This document shows, in pieces, positions 17,118 to 24,692 of a stretch of DNA of 64,000 nt. The position numbers and the translations under genes are program-made. The notes under the pieces are model-generated. The model did not search any database. It was given only the letters and a program-made list of their open reading frames with translations, and was not told the DNA's origin. Within the stretch, counting starts at the first letter, position 1, and every line of letters begins with the position of its first letter. The DNA is from Phycisphaeraceae bacterium (GTDB lineage Bacteria > Planctomycetota > Phycisphaerae > Phycisphaerales > UBA1924): NCBI GenBank assembly GCA_019636675.1, contig JAHBXC010000001.1, forward strand, positions 496,001 through 560,000, in the 5' to 3' direction.

Positions 17118-17631
17118 CGCCCGAATGGTAGTGGAGCGAGCCGAGCCGCGTTGCCCAGCCACCGGACCCGCTCCCGGAAGCATCCCCCGACCACGAGAGC
17201 GTCACCAGACGACGATCACCCCCCGCGTGCTCAATCCGGACACGCAGCGCGGATTCCGGGATCGCGTCCCCGAGACGCTCGGGCCACTCGATCGCGAGGA
17301 TCGAGCGACCGTCCGCCATCCGATCCCAGCCGATCGCCTCCAGATCCTCGCCGGATCGCACCCGATACGCGTCGACGTGCACCAGCACGGGCGAAGGCCC
17401 TTCGCCCGCGCCGTACTCGTGCGCGAGAACGTATGTCGGGCTCGAGACCGCCGTCTCGTCGTGCCCCAGCCCTCTCGCCAGCCCACGGACGAAACGGGTC
17501 TTCCCGGCGCCCAGCTCACCCTCCAGCGCCAGCACATCGCCGGCGCGCAGCAGCCGAGCGATCGCCGCTCCCAAAGCGACGGTCTCGCCCTCGCCGCCTG
17601 TTTCGATCACGATGGGCGCCTTCACGCTCAT
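17110..17631 (-). CDS. tsaE: tRNA threonylcarbamoyladenosine ATPase TsaE
   Basis: TsaE is the ATPase that supports TsaB/TsaD in making t6A at position 37 of ANN-decoding tRNAs. The 173-residue protein has the Walker A motif GELGAGKTRFVRGLARGLG near residue 40, SSPTYVLAHEY, HVDAYRV and EWPERLGDAIP, all family hallmarks. The C-terminus carries a Ser/Gly-rich extra tail. The ATG overlaps the thiL stop as ATGA. Genes tsaB and tsaD are not in the window. Confidence 0.95.
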   Translation of the reverse strand: MSVKAPIVIETGGEGETVALGAAIARLLRAGDVLALEGELGAGKTRFVRGLARGLGHDETAVSSPTYVLAHEYGAGEGPSPVLVHVDAYRVRSGEDLEAIGWDRMADGRSILAIEWPERLGDAIPESALRVRIEHAGGDRRLVTLSWSGDASGSGSGGWATRLGSLHYHSGDA

Positions 17632-18542
17632 GCGCCGCGGTGCTCCCAGCCAAGATCGCCGGCGTCGACGCGCTCGCCGCGATCGGTCACGATCACGCAC
17701 GCCGGCGCATTCGCGGCGCGTTCGACCACGCGCCCGATCCGCGTCACGCGCGTGCCCTCCCCCAGCGTCGCCGGGGGCTCGCGCGACGACGCGAAAAGCA
17801 ACTCGTAGTCCTCGCCCTCCCCCGCCGCCGCCCGCCAGTCCGCGACGCCCTCGTGCATCGGAATCGCCGACGCCTCGATCTCGACGCAAACGCCCGACGC
17901 GTCCGCCAACCTCGCCGCATCGCGCCCGAGCCCGTCCGACAAATCCATCATCGCGCGCAGATCGGCGCCCAGCGCGTCGCACAGCTCGCGCCCCTCGCGT
18001 ACCCGCGGCGTGAAGGTCAGGTGCCGCCCCGACGCGAACGAGCCGCCCAGCGAGCCCGTCACGAACACGCCGTCGCCGACCCTCGCACCGCTGCGCAGCA
18101 CCGCGCCGCGCGTCGGGTGCGCCCTGCCCAGCACCGCGCAGGTCAGCACCGTCGGCCCGTCGACGCGCGCGATGTCGCCCCCGATCAGCGGGCAGCCGAA
18201 CCGCTCGCCCCAGTCGTGCATCGCGTCGAACAACTCGCGCTCGCGATCGAAGGAGTCCCGCAGCGCGCCCGTCGCGAGGGCCGCCAGCGCCGTCCCCCCC
18301 ATCGCCGCGATGTCCGACACGCTCCGCGCGACCGCCTTCCTCGCGACCAGATCGATCGGCGTCGCTCCAGCGTCGTAGTGCCGCCCCTCGACCAGCTGGT
18401 CGACCGTCAGCAGCAGGTCGCCCTCGACCCGGACGACCGCGCAGTCGTCACCCGGGCCCACGAGCACCCCGGCGTGCGACGAGTCCGTCGCGACGGATCG
18501 CGCGTAGATGTGGCGCAGCAGCACCGACTCGGGAGTGCTCAT
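17628..18542 (-). CDS. thiL: Thiamine-monophosphate kinase
   Basis: ThiL phosphorylates thiamine phosphate to the active cofactor thiamine diphosphate. The 304-residue protein shows VGPGDDCAVV, LLLTVDQLVEGRHY, VARKAVARSVSDIAAMGG, IGGDIARVDGP, GVFVTGSLGGS, MMDLSDGLGRDAARLA and GEDYELLF, in the usual order. The ATG overlaps the waaA stop (ATGA) and the stop overlaps the tsaE start, so expression of all three is probably coupled. Confidence 0.96.
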   Translation of the reverse strand: MSTPESVLLRHIYARSVATDSSHAGVLVGPGDDCAVVRVEGDLLLTVDQLVEGRHYDAGATPIDLVARKAVARSVSDIAAMGGTALAALATGALRDSFDRERELFDAMHDWGERFGCPLIGGDIARVDGPTVLTCAVLGRAHPTRGAVLRSGARVGDGVFVTGSLGGSFASGRHLTFTPRVREGRELCDALGADLRAMMDLSDGLGRDAARLADASGVCVEIEASAIPMHEGVADWRAAAGEGEDYELLFASSREPPATLGEGTRVTRIGRVVERAANAPACVIVTDRGERVDAGDLGWEHRGA

Positions 18543-19777
18543 CGCGACGCTCCCTCTTCGAGGAGCGCACGCAGCATCGTCGCGTGGCGGGCCGTCGCGC
18601 CCTGGTGCGCCGTCACGCAGCGCAGCGCGGCGTCGGACATCGCCCCCCGGCGCGCCGCGTCGTGCAGCAACTCAGACAGGTTCCCAGCGAGCGCTTCGCG
18701 TGAGGAGACGATGAGGGCCCCGGAGTCGCGCAGCGCGCGAACACTCTGGGCAAAGTCCCCGTAACGCTCGCCGATCACCAGGGGCTTGCCCAGAGCAGCC
18801 GGCTCCATCGGGTCCGAGCCGTGCAGCTTCCCGAACGATCGCCCCAGCGCCACGACATCCGCGAGCGCGTACGCCTTGCGCAGCTCGCCGATGGTGTCGA
18901 GCAGAAACCGCCCCGACTCGCTGCCGCGATCCCCCCTGGACCTCCTCGCGCACCCGGGCAGCGCCGCCGCGGCGTCGTCGAACCACTCGGGCCTTCGCGG
19001 CGCGCAGAGCAGCTGCGCTCCCTCGGGCGTGGCGTCGCGCAGCAGCGCGTGCTCCTCGGGCGCCGTGCTCCCGGCGACGATCAGGGGCCTCGACAGGTCG
19101 ATGCCCATCTCCGCCGCGAACGCCTCGGCGCCCTCGACCCGCTCGCCGACGCGCACCGCGTCCCATTTCATCGAGCCCAGCACGCTCACGCTCGCCGGGT
19201 CGGCGCCCATCGCGACGAAACGCGCCGCGTACTCCTCGTCCTGCGCCGCGCAGCGAGCCAGCGAAGCGAACGACGAACGCAGCGCCGGACGCGCCACGCG
19301 GTACCCCTTGAACGACCGCTCGCTCAGACGCCCGTTCACGATCGCCACCGGGATGCCCCGACGCGCGCACTCCTGCGCGAAGTTCGGCCACAGCTCCAGC
19401 TCCACCAGCGCCACCGCGTCGGGGCGCACGGCGTCGAGGAACCGCCGGACCGCCCCCGAAAAATCCAGCGGGAACCGCACCACCCTCGCGCGCCCGGCGT
19501 GAACCTGCCCGGCACGCGCGATGCCCGTGTCCGTCGTCGCGCTGACGACCACATCCACGCCCCCGTCCTCGACGAGCGTGCGCACCAGCGGCCCGATCAG
19601 GTTCGTTTCACCAACCGACACGCCGTGGATCAGCAGGCGCCGGCTCGACCCGGCGGGCCTCTCCAGCGCCGCCACGCGCCCCATGCGCTCACGCCAGCCC
19701 TCGCGCCGTTTCGACAGCAGCGAGGGCAGCAGCGCCGGCAGAGCGAGCGTGTATGCGATGTCCAGCGCGAGGCCCAT
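18539..19777 (-). CDS. waaA: 3-deoxy-D-manno-octulosonic acid (Kdo) transferase
   Basis: WaaA adds Kdo to lipid A precursor at the inner membrane. The 412-residue protein begins with a membrane-associated segment (LDIAYTLALPALLPSLL), then HGVSVGETNLIGPL with the catalytic Glu, ALVELELWPNFAQEC, VNGRLSERSFKGYR, VLGSMKWDA, and in the second domain VAGSTAPEEHALL, DTIGELRKAYALADVVALGRS and DPMEPAALGKPLVIG. With kdsB and kdsC elsewhere in the window it argues for a Kdo-containing outer membrane. The longer open frame upstream runs antisense-like through the pseudopilin gene and is not used. Confidence 0.95.
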   Translation of the reverse strand: MGLALDIAYTLALPALLPSLLSKRREGWRERMGRVAALERPAGSSRRLLIHGVSVGETNLIGPLVRTLVEDGGVDVVVSATTDTGIARAGQVHAGRARVVRFPLDFSGAVRRFLDAVRPDAVALVELELWPNFAQECARRGIPVAIVNGRLSERSFKGYRVARPALRSSFASLARCAAQDEEYAARFVAMGADPASVSVLGSMKWDAVRVGERVEGAEAFAAEMGIDLSRPLIVAGSTAPEEHALLRDATPEGAQLLCAPRRPEWFDDAAAALPGCARRSRGDRGSESGRFLLDTIGELRKAYALADVVALGRSFGKLHGSDPMEPAALGKPLVIGERYGDFAQSVRALRDSGALIVSSREALAGNLSELLHDAARRGAMSDAALRCVTAHQGATARHATMLRALLEEGASR

Positions 19778-19812
19778 GCGGCGCAAGGGTACGCGAACGG
19801 ACGGCGCGACGC

Positions 19813-20913
19813 TCAGTTGCCCGAGACGAGGATGTCGTCGAAGCGGTCGACCTCGCCCGAGCCTGCGACCGGTCGGAGGGGCGAGCCCTCGAGGCGCAGG
19901 TACCCGACGCGCCCGTCGCGGTTGGGGTCCTGACGGCGCGCGAAGTACAGCCGGTCGGGACCGGCGGAGTGCACCACGATCGAGCCGCGCGCAGCCTCGG
20001 GAGTCGCGAAGTCCTGCCCTGCGCCCGAGCCCAGGCGCTGCCCTCGCGCCAGACTCGGGCTGCCGAGGATGCCGGCGAGGGTCACGCCCACGTCGCGCGG
20101 GCCGCCCTGCCCAGAGTCGCCGCCCAGAATGCTCCCGCCCACGGTGTTGGCCGAGTCGACCGTCTGCGGCACCGGGGGCTCGCCCAGGCCGGTGGAGAGG
20201 AAGTACCCGGCGTTCGAACCCCAGTAGAACGAGGCCACCGCCGCGTTCGGCGCGTTGGGATTGTTCGGCGAGAACGGAAGCCCGAAGTTGTAGTTCGTGC
20301 TCGAGCGGTCCGCGGTCTTGTTCTCGCGCCAGATCACCATCGGGATGCCGAAGGGGTCGATGAGGTCGATGTACTTCGTCGCGTCCGTCACGCCGCGCGC
20401 CGCGGAGGTCTGCCCCTCGACCGGGCGCACAACCTTCTCGTCGAGCCGCAGGTAGCCGGGGCCGCCCGCGCCGGAAATGGCGTCGTCGAGACTCACAAGC
20501 ACAGCGAGCGTACCGGCGCTGAATCCGTCTCCCTCGCCCGGGCCGACCAGGAATCGGTTGAACTGCGACGCAGGGGTCACGGACGAATCCGTGACGATGC
20601 CGCCCACGAGGTCGAGCAGCACGTTCTCCGTCTCGGTAAAGCCGAAGTTCTGCGCGTTCGTACGGTTGCCCATCTCGTCGGGCGAGAAATACCCCGGCAT
20701 GCGGCGCTTGTCCGACTGGAACGCCTGCGACGCGTTGACGACCTGGGTCGCCAGCGACTGCGCCTGCGTCTTCCTCGCCGCGTTGCGCACCGTGCCCAGC
20801 GTGGGGATCAGGATGCCGATCAGCAGCACGATGATCCCGACCGTGACGAGGAGCTCGATCAGCGTGAACGCGCCCGAGTGGCGGGCGTCGAGAGTGCGGC
20901 GGGAACGCGTCAT
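19813..20913 (-). CDS. Pseudopilin-like protein with N-terminal methylation motif
   Basis: The 366-residue protein begins MTRSRRTLDARHSGAFTLIE followed by LLVTVGIIVLLIGILIPTLG, the prepilin motif of type II secretion and type IV pilus subunits. If Phe is residue +1 and Glu +5, the residue at the cleavage site is Ala rather than Gly. The rest is a secreted, Gly/Asn/Asp-rich domain (for example FGLPFSPNNPNAPNAAVASF) with no recognisable enzyme motif; the C-terminal part mentions the DPNRDGRVGYL loop, which looks calcium-binding. Such large single pseudopilins are abundant in planctomycetes and their role is mostly unknown. It is a likely substrate of the prepilin peptidase at 8351-9856. Confidence 0.88.
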   Translation of the reverse strand: MTRSRRTLDARHSGAFTLIELLVTVGIIVLLIGILIPTLGTVRNAARKTQAQSLATQVVNASQAFQSDKRRMPGYFSPDEMGNRTNAQNFGFTETENVLLDLVGGIVTDSSVTPASQFNRFLVGPGEGDGFSAGTLAVLVSLDDAISGAGGPGYLRLDEKVVRPVEGQTSAARGVTDATKYIDLIDPFGIPMVIWRENKTADRSSTNYNFGLPFSPNNPNAPNAAVASFYWGSNAGYFLSTGLGEPPVPQTVDSANTVGGSILGGDSGQGGPRDVGVTLAGILGSPSLARGQRLGSGAGQDFATPEAARGSIVVHSAGPDRLYFARRQDPNRDGRVGYLRLEGSPLRPVAGSGEVDRFDDILVSGN

Positions 20914-21108
20914 GCGCAGGGAACTCCGGGCGTAAGCGGCGCGACAGGCAGGCGACGCCGAGCGGGCGACGCCCGGGCGACGCACATCGTCGCCCTGAAC
21001 CCGATTCGGCGCACCCGCTCGCACGGTTCCCCCCGCTCCGGGGGAAATGTCGGCGGCGCGACGCTCGGATCCGCCCGAAGTGTAGCGAGACGAGGCCGCC
21101 CGGGCGCC

Positions 21109-21318
21109 CTACCGACGCGCCCGGGGTGCAGCGCGACGACGGGGCTTCACGAACGACGACAGCAGCACCCCGCCCGCTCCGGCGGCGGCGAGCCACCACC
21201 ACTTCGACGACGCGAACCCGCGCGCGATGTCCCGGTCGAGATCGCGCCCGGCCAGCAGCAACCGGTCCTTGGCGGCGCGCACCTCGGCGCCTATCGGGCG
21301 CGTTCGCTGGTCAGCCAT
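21109..21318 (-). CDS. Small membrane protein, YqjK-like position
   Basis: The 69-residue protein has a charged amphipathic N-terminus (residues 1-38, with GAEVRAAKDRLLLAGRDLD), one short membrane segment (WWWLAAAGAGGVLLSSFV) and a very basic tail ending RRRAAPRARR. I cannot assign a family from sequence; its place after yqjD- and yqjE-like genes, with a 28-base overlap, matches the third gene (yqjK) of the enterobacterial yqjDEK set. A GGAGGC-type site precedes the ATG. Confidence 0.72.
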   Translation of the reverse strand: MADQRTRPIGAEVRAAKDRLLLAGRDLDRDIARGFASSKWWWLAAAGAGGVLLSSFVKPRRRAAPRARR

Positions 21319-21566
21319 GCAGCGCCTCCCGCCAGAGTCATCGTGAGGAGACCTGTGATCATCGCCGCGCCCGGCGCACCGGTCTGCGGCTCAAGAACCA
21401 GGAAGAGCCCGGCGAGCGCGAAGCCCAGCCCGAGCAGGAACACCGCCGCCGTCAGCAGCATGACGATGGCGCGAGAAACCATGCGCGACGCGTTGCGCCG
21501 CACGCTGCGCCCCTCCGCCTCGGCGAGGTTCGTCAGGGCGAGGGCGAGTCCGATGAGCTTGGTCAT
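21291..21566 (-). CDS. YqjE-like / phage holin superfamily III membrane protein
   Basis: The 91-residue protein has two membrane helices (VMLLTAAVFLLGLGFALAGL and AAMITGLLTMTLAGGAAWLT) after a basic amphipathic start. Size, topology and position fit the DUF1469/YqjE group, called holin-like for its shape only. Its role in E. coli is unclear. It is preceded by a near-perfect ribosome binding site, AGGAGGTG, seven bases from the ATG. Confidence 0.82.
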   Translation of the reverse strand: MTKLIGLALALTNLAEAEGRSVRRNASRMVSRAIVMLLTAAVFLLGLGFALAGLFLVLEPQTGAPGAAMITGLLTMTLAGGAAWLTSERAR

Positions 21567-21572
21567 GGCCGG

Positions 21573-21899
21573 TCACCTCCTGTCGAGGAGTTTGCCGATC
21601 ACGACGCCGACGCCCAGCGCGATCATCACCGCGGCGAACGGGTGCTCCTCGATGTGGTGCTCGACGTCGCGCTTCGCGGCGCGACCGGTGTCCTTCGCGT
21701 CGTCCCACGCCTCGCCAAGCTGTTCGAGCCGCTTGCGCGCCTCGTCTCTGGCCGCGGCGCTCGCGCTGTGCACGCCGGTCTTCGTCGCGGAGACGACATC
21801 CTTGCCCAAGGCCGCGAGGTCCTCTCGCACCGCCCTCAGGTCGTCGCGGAGTTGCTCGATCTCGGAGCGTGTTTCGTCGTTTACGATCGCTTTGCTCAT
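21573..21899 (-). CDS. DUF883 / ElaB-YqjD-like membrane-anchored protein
   Basis: The 108-residue protein has a long amphipathic helix (SEIEQLRDDLRAVREDLAAL, then AAARDEARKRLEQLGEAWDD) and a single C-terminal membrane helix (FAAVMIALGVGVVIGKLLDR). This is the ElaB/YqjD plan, in which E. coli YqjD tethers ribosomes to the inner membrane in stationary phase; that function is only inferred here. The ATG at 21899 has an AGAAAGG site about nine bases upstream. The leader contains a hairpin that would cover that site. It heads the three-gene yqjDEK-like operon. Confidence 0.85.
   Translation of the reverse strand: MSKAIVNDETRSEIEQLRDDLRAVREDLAALGKDVVSATKTGVHSASAAARDEARKRLEQLGEAWDDAKDTGRAAKRDVEHHIEEHPFAAVMIALGVGVVIGKLLDRR
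21574..21581 (-). promoter_or_regulatory. Strong Shine-Dalgarno for the YqjE-like gene
   Basis: On the minus strand AGGAGGTG lies 7 bases before the ATG at 21566 and overlaps the stop codon of the upstream yqjD-like gene. It is the best ribosome binding site noticed in the window, where many genes have none. Confidence 0.75.
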
Positions 21900-21908
21900 G
21901 GCGTCATG

Positions 21909-21951
21909 CCTTTCTGTGTTGGGGTGAGAACCGCTCGATCCACACAGAAAG
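21909..21951 (-). promoter_or_regulatory. Leader hairpin covering the ribosome binding site
   Basis: In the mRNA, CTTTCTGTGT (21951-21942) can pair perfectly with ACACAGAAAG (21919-21910), 10 base pairs with a 22-nt loop. The second arm contains most of the AGAAAGG Shine-Dalgarno of the DUF883 gene. It could work as an RNA thermometer or other translational switch, or the inverted repeat could be a protein operator. The pairing is seen directly; the function is inferred. Confidence 0.5.
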
Positions 21952-22048
21952 CTAACCACGGACGGGTGAAGCGAGGAGGAACCTCGGATGATCTTCGTTT
22001 CATTCTGCGCCGATCGAACGGCGCAACCCCGTGGAAACCCCGCAGACG

Positions 22049-22084
22049 ACAAAAACAAACGCGGCTCCCGTCGCCGGGAGCCGC
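22049..22084 (-). terminator. Intrinsic terminator of lpdA
   Basis: A perfect 10-bp stem, GCGGCTCCCG (22061-22070) with CGGGAGCCGC (22075-22084), closes a 4-nt loop. Read on the minus strand it is followed by GTTTGTTTTTGT. It lies about 30 bases past the lpdA stop. Confidence 0.85.
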
Positions 22085-22112
22085 GAGAACATTCCGTAGT
22101 GTCACGCCGAGG

Positions 22113-23654
22113 TCACGCGTGGATCATGCGGCCTTCGGCGGCCAGCGCCGCCTCGTGCACCGCCTCGTGCAGCGTCGGGTGCGCGTGCATCGTCACGATG
22201 ATCTCCTCGGTCGTCGCCTCGAGTCGGCGCGCAAGGCCCAGCTCCGCGATGAGTTCCGTCGCCTGCGACGCGAGGATGTGCGCGCCGAGGATCTCGCCCC
22301 GGGGAAGACCGCGGATGATCTTGATGATCCCCTTGTTCTCCGCCGCCGCGATCGCCTTGCCGTGCGACTGCATGTTGTACACGCCGACCTCGTAATCCTT
22401 GCCCTTCTCGAGCCCGTTCTCCTTCAGCGCACGCTCCGTGAAGCCCACGCTCGCCACCTGGGGGTGGCAATAGGTGCAGCCCGGGATCACCGAGTAGTCG
22501 ATGGGGATCGGGTCGTGCCCGGCGATCCGCTCCACGCAGGTGACCGCCTCTTCCATCGCCACGTGCGCCAGCCAGGGGGGCCCGATCACATCGCCAACCG
22601 CGTAGATCCCCTCGAGGTTCGTCTTGTAGGTGATCGCCTTCGCCGGCTCCATCGAGTTCGCCACATAGTCCGTCTTGATGTGGTCGCGCTCGGTCTTCAG
22701 CCCCAGCGCATCATCAAACAGCCCGTCGTAGCGACCCTTCACGCCGATCGCCAGCAGCACCTTGTCCGCCTCGATCACTTCCTTCTTGCTCTCGTCGGCC
22801 TTGCCGTCCTTGAACGGCGCCACCGTGACCTTCACGCCGCCTCCGGGGGTGCCGGTCTTCTCGACCGCCATCGTCGTCGTCGAAGTCCGGATGTCCATCC
22901 CGTCCTTCTTGTAGATCTTCTCCAGCGCGTTCGAGATGTCCTCGTCCTCCACCGGGAGGATCCGCGGCAGCATCTCGATCACCGTCACCTTCGTGCCGTA
23001 GGTGTGGTAGAAGTACGCGAACTCCATGCCGATCGCGCCGGCGCCCACCACGATGAGCGACTTGGGCTTGCTCTTGAGCGTCATCGCCTCGCGCGCGCCG
23101 ATGACCTTGTCGCCGTCGATCTTCGCGAAGGGCAGCTCACGCGCCACCGAGCCGGTCGCGACGAGGATGTTCGTGCCCGTGATGACCTCGCGGGGCTTCT
23201 TCTGGATGTCCACCGGCGCCGTGGTCAGCTCTTCCTTGACCTTCGCGTCGTAGATCTCGACCTTGCAGGGCGTGGAGCCCTTGCGGGCCGCGACGATCTT
23301 GGCGCTGCCGACGATGTGGTCGATCTTGTTCTTCTTGAGGAGGAACTCGATGCCCTTGTTCAGTTTGCCCGCGACATCGCGCGAGCGCCCGATGACCTTG
23401 TCCCACTTGACCTCGACGCCCTTGAAATCGAGGCCCCAGAAGTCGGCCTCCTTGACCTTCTCGTAGAGTTCGGCGTTGGCGAGGAGCGACTTGCTGGGGA
23501 TGCACCCCCAGTTGAGGCAGACGCCGCCGAGTTTGGCGCGCTCGACGCAGGCGACCTTCATGCCGAGTTGGGCGGCCCGGATGGCGCCGACATACCCGGC
23601 GGGCCCGCCGCCGATGACGATCAGGTCGTAGTGCTTACCGCTGGAGTCAGCCAC
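22113..23654 (-). CDS. lpdA: Dihydrolipoyl dehydrogenase (E3)
   Basis: This flavoprotein reoxidises dihydrolipoamide in 2-oxoacid dehydrogenase complexes and the glycine cleavage system. The 513-residue protein has the FAD motif DLIVIGGGPAGYVGA, the redox disulfide GGVCLNWGCIPSK (C46, C51), a second dinucleotide motif SLIVVGAGAIGMEFAYFYHT, the GIYAVGDVIG segment and the C-terminal AHPTLHEAVHEA containing the catalytic His and Glu. The start is GTG at 23654 with an AAGGAAG site upstream. No E1/E2 gene is adjacent; gcvT at 61490-62614 is a possible user. About 40 residues more than usual come from insertions near residues 110-160. Confidence 0.96.
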   Translation of the reverse strand: MADSSGKHYDLIVIGGGPAGYVGAIRAAQLGMKVACVERAKLGGVCLNWGCIPSKSLLANAELYEKVKEADFWGLDFKGVEVKWDKVIGRSRDVAGKLNKGIEFLLKKNKIDHIVGSAKIVAARKGSTPCKVEIYDAKVKEELTTAPVDIQKKPREVITGTNILVATGSVARELPFAKIDGDKVIGAREAMTLKSKPKSLIVVGAGAIGMEFAYFYHTYGTKVTVIEMLPRILPVEDEDISNALEKIYKKDGMDIRTSTTTMAVEKTGTPGGGVKVTVAPFKDGKADESKKEVIEADKVLLAIGVKGRYDGLFDDALGLKTERDHIKTDYVANSMEPAKAITYKTNLEGIYAVGDVIGPPWLAHVAMEEAVTCVERIAGHDPIPIDYSVIPGCTYCHPQVASVGFTERALKENGLEKGKDYEVGVYNMQSHGKAIAAAENKGIIKIIRGLPRGEILGAHILASQATELIAELGLARRLEATTEEIIVTMHAHPTLHEAVHEAALAAEGRMIHA

Positions 23655-23800
23655 GCTCGGTCTTCCTTCCTGCGTGAGGGGGTCGAAAGGGGAAACGGAT
23701 CGCCGCGGCGCCTCTCCGGCGAGCCGGGAGTCGTGCGGGGCGGGATTGTAGCGGGCACGAACTTGGAGACAGGCGCTGTCCGGTCATCGCGCCGGCGCGG

Positions 23801-24508
23801 CTACTTCCCCGTCGGCCCCATCACCAGCCCGCTCAGCGACTCCAGCGCGATCGGCTCGCGCGTGAAGAACCCCTCCGCCGCCTTCGTCGCGATGCGGCTG
23901 CCCAGGTACACGCCCGCCGCCTCGATCCAGTCCACCACCTGCGCGTTCGCCTTCACGAACTGCGTCTCGTACGCGCGGATCGCGTCGAGTTTCCGCCGCT
24001 CGTACCCCGTGATGTCGATGCAGAACGACGGGCTCGCGACATGGCGCAGATGCGTGCAGTAGTAGTAGAACACCCACCTCGGATAGATCCGCTCGCCTGG
24101 GAGCCCGATCTTGCTCAGTTTCGCGTCGAACCGCGCGTCCTCGCAGATCCGCGTCGTCGCGACATGGTCGGGGTGCGCGTCCTCGAAGTACGGGATGAAC
24201 AGGATCTCCGCCTGGTGCTTGCGGATCTCCCCCGCCACGGCGTGTCGCGCCTCGATCGTGTGCTCCACGAACCGGTTGGGCAGGTCGAGGCACACCCGGC
24301 GCACCTTGCCCTTCTCCCCGGCGAGGATCTTCCGGGCCGCCTCCGCCTCCTTGGCGCGGGTCTCCGGGTCGCCAAGGGGCGTCGGCTCGCCGTTGGTCAT
24401 GTCGAGCAGCAGGATGTCGTGGCCCTGATCCGCGAGTTTCGCGACCGTGCCACCCATCCCCGCTTCCTGATCGTCGGGGTGCGGCCCGACCACGATGATG
24501 TTCGCCAT
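23801..24508 (-). CDS. PIG-L family deacetylase, BshB1-like
   Basis: The 235-residue protein has the PIG-L zinc motif VVGPHPDDQEAGMGGT (His10, Asp13) and the third-ligand motif EDAHPDHVATT near residue 115. Overall length and the NGEPTPLGDPETRAKEAEAA segment resemble BshB1, which deacetylates GlcNAc-malate in bacillithiol synthesis. Other LmbE-like N-acetylglucosaminyl deacetylases look similar, so the substrate is uncertain. No bshA or bshC lies in the window. A palindromic repeat cluster lies just upstream. Confidence 0.86.
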   Translation of the reverse strand: MANIIVVGPHPDDQEAGMGGTVAKLADQGHDILLLDMTNGEPTPLGDPETRAKEAEAARKILAGEKGKVRRVCLDLPNRFVEHTIEARHAVAGEIRKHQAEILFIPYFEDAHPDHVATTRICEDARFDAKLSKIGLPGERIYPRWVFYYYCTHLRHVASPSFCIDITGYERRKLDAIRAYETQFVKANAQVVDWIEAAGVYLGSRIATKAAEGFFTREPIALESLSGLVMGPTGK

Positions 24509-24520
24509 GCTCGCCTCTTC

Positions 24521-24690
24521 TCATCCCCCTCCCTCTCGCGGGAGGGGCTCGGGGAGGGTCTTCTTCTTCATCCCCCTCCCACTCGTGGGAGGGGGTAGGG
24601 GGAGGGTCTTCGATCGTTCGTCAGTCCAGAATACGACGCATCCAGATCCGGGCCCTCCCCCTTCCCCCTCCCGCGAGCGGGAGGGGTGAC
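24521..24690. repeat. Cluster of three small palindromic repeats
   Basis: Three copies of a GC-rich element of about 40-45 bases lie between the deacetylase and truA genes. Copy A covers 24521-24567 and copy B 24568-24612 in direct orientation; copy C covers 24651-24690 inverted. The core is CCCCTCCC, a short CTCG-type loop, GGGAGGGG, then a GGGGAGGG and TCTTC tail. Each core can form a hairpin. A fourth copy lies at 31667-31710. This looks like a dispersed REP-like intergenic element. Confidence 0.75.
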
Positions 24691-24692
24691 GG

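Noticed and set aside
21988..22395. Plus-strand frame of 135 codons with GGAGGAA before its ATG
   Set aside because: It reads through the lpdA terminator hairpin and into antisense lpdA, and the protein looks random (Ser/Arg/Ala-rich). The ribosome-site match is probably chance.
24521..24690. Short CRISPR-like array
   Set aside because: The repeats are palindromic, unequal in spacing, and one is inverted. There are no unique spacers of constant length and no cas genes.
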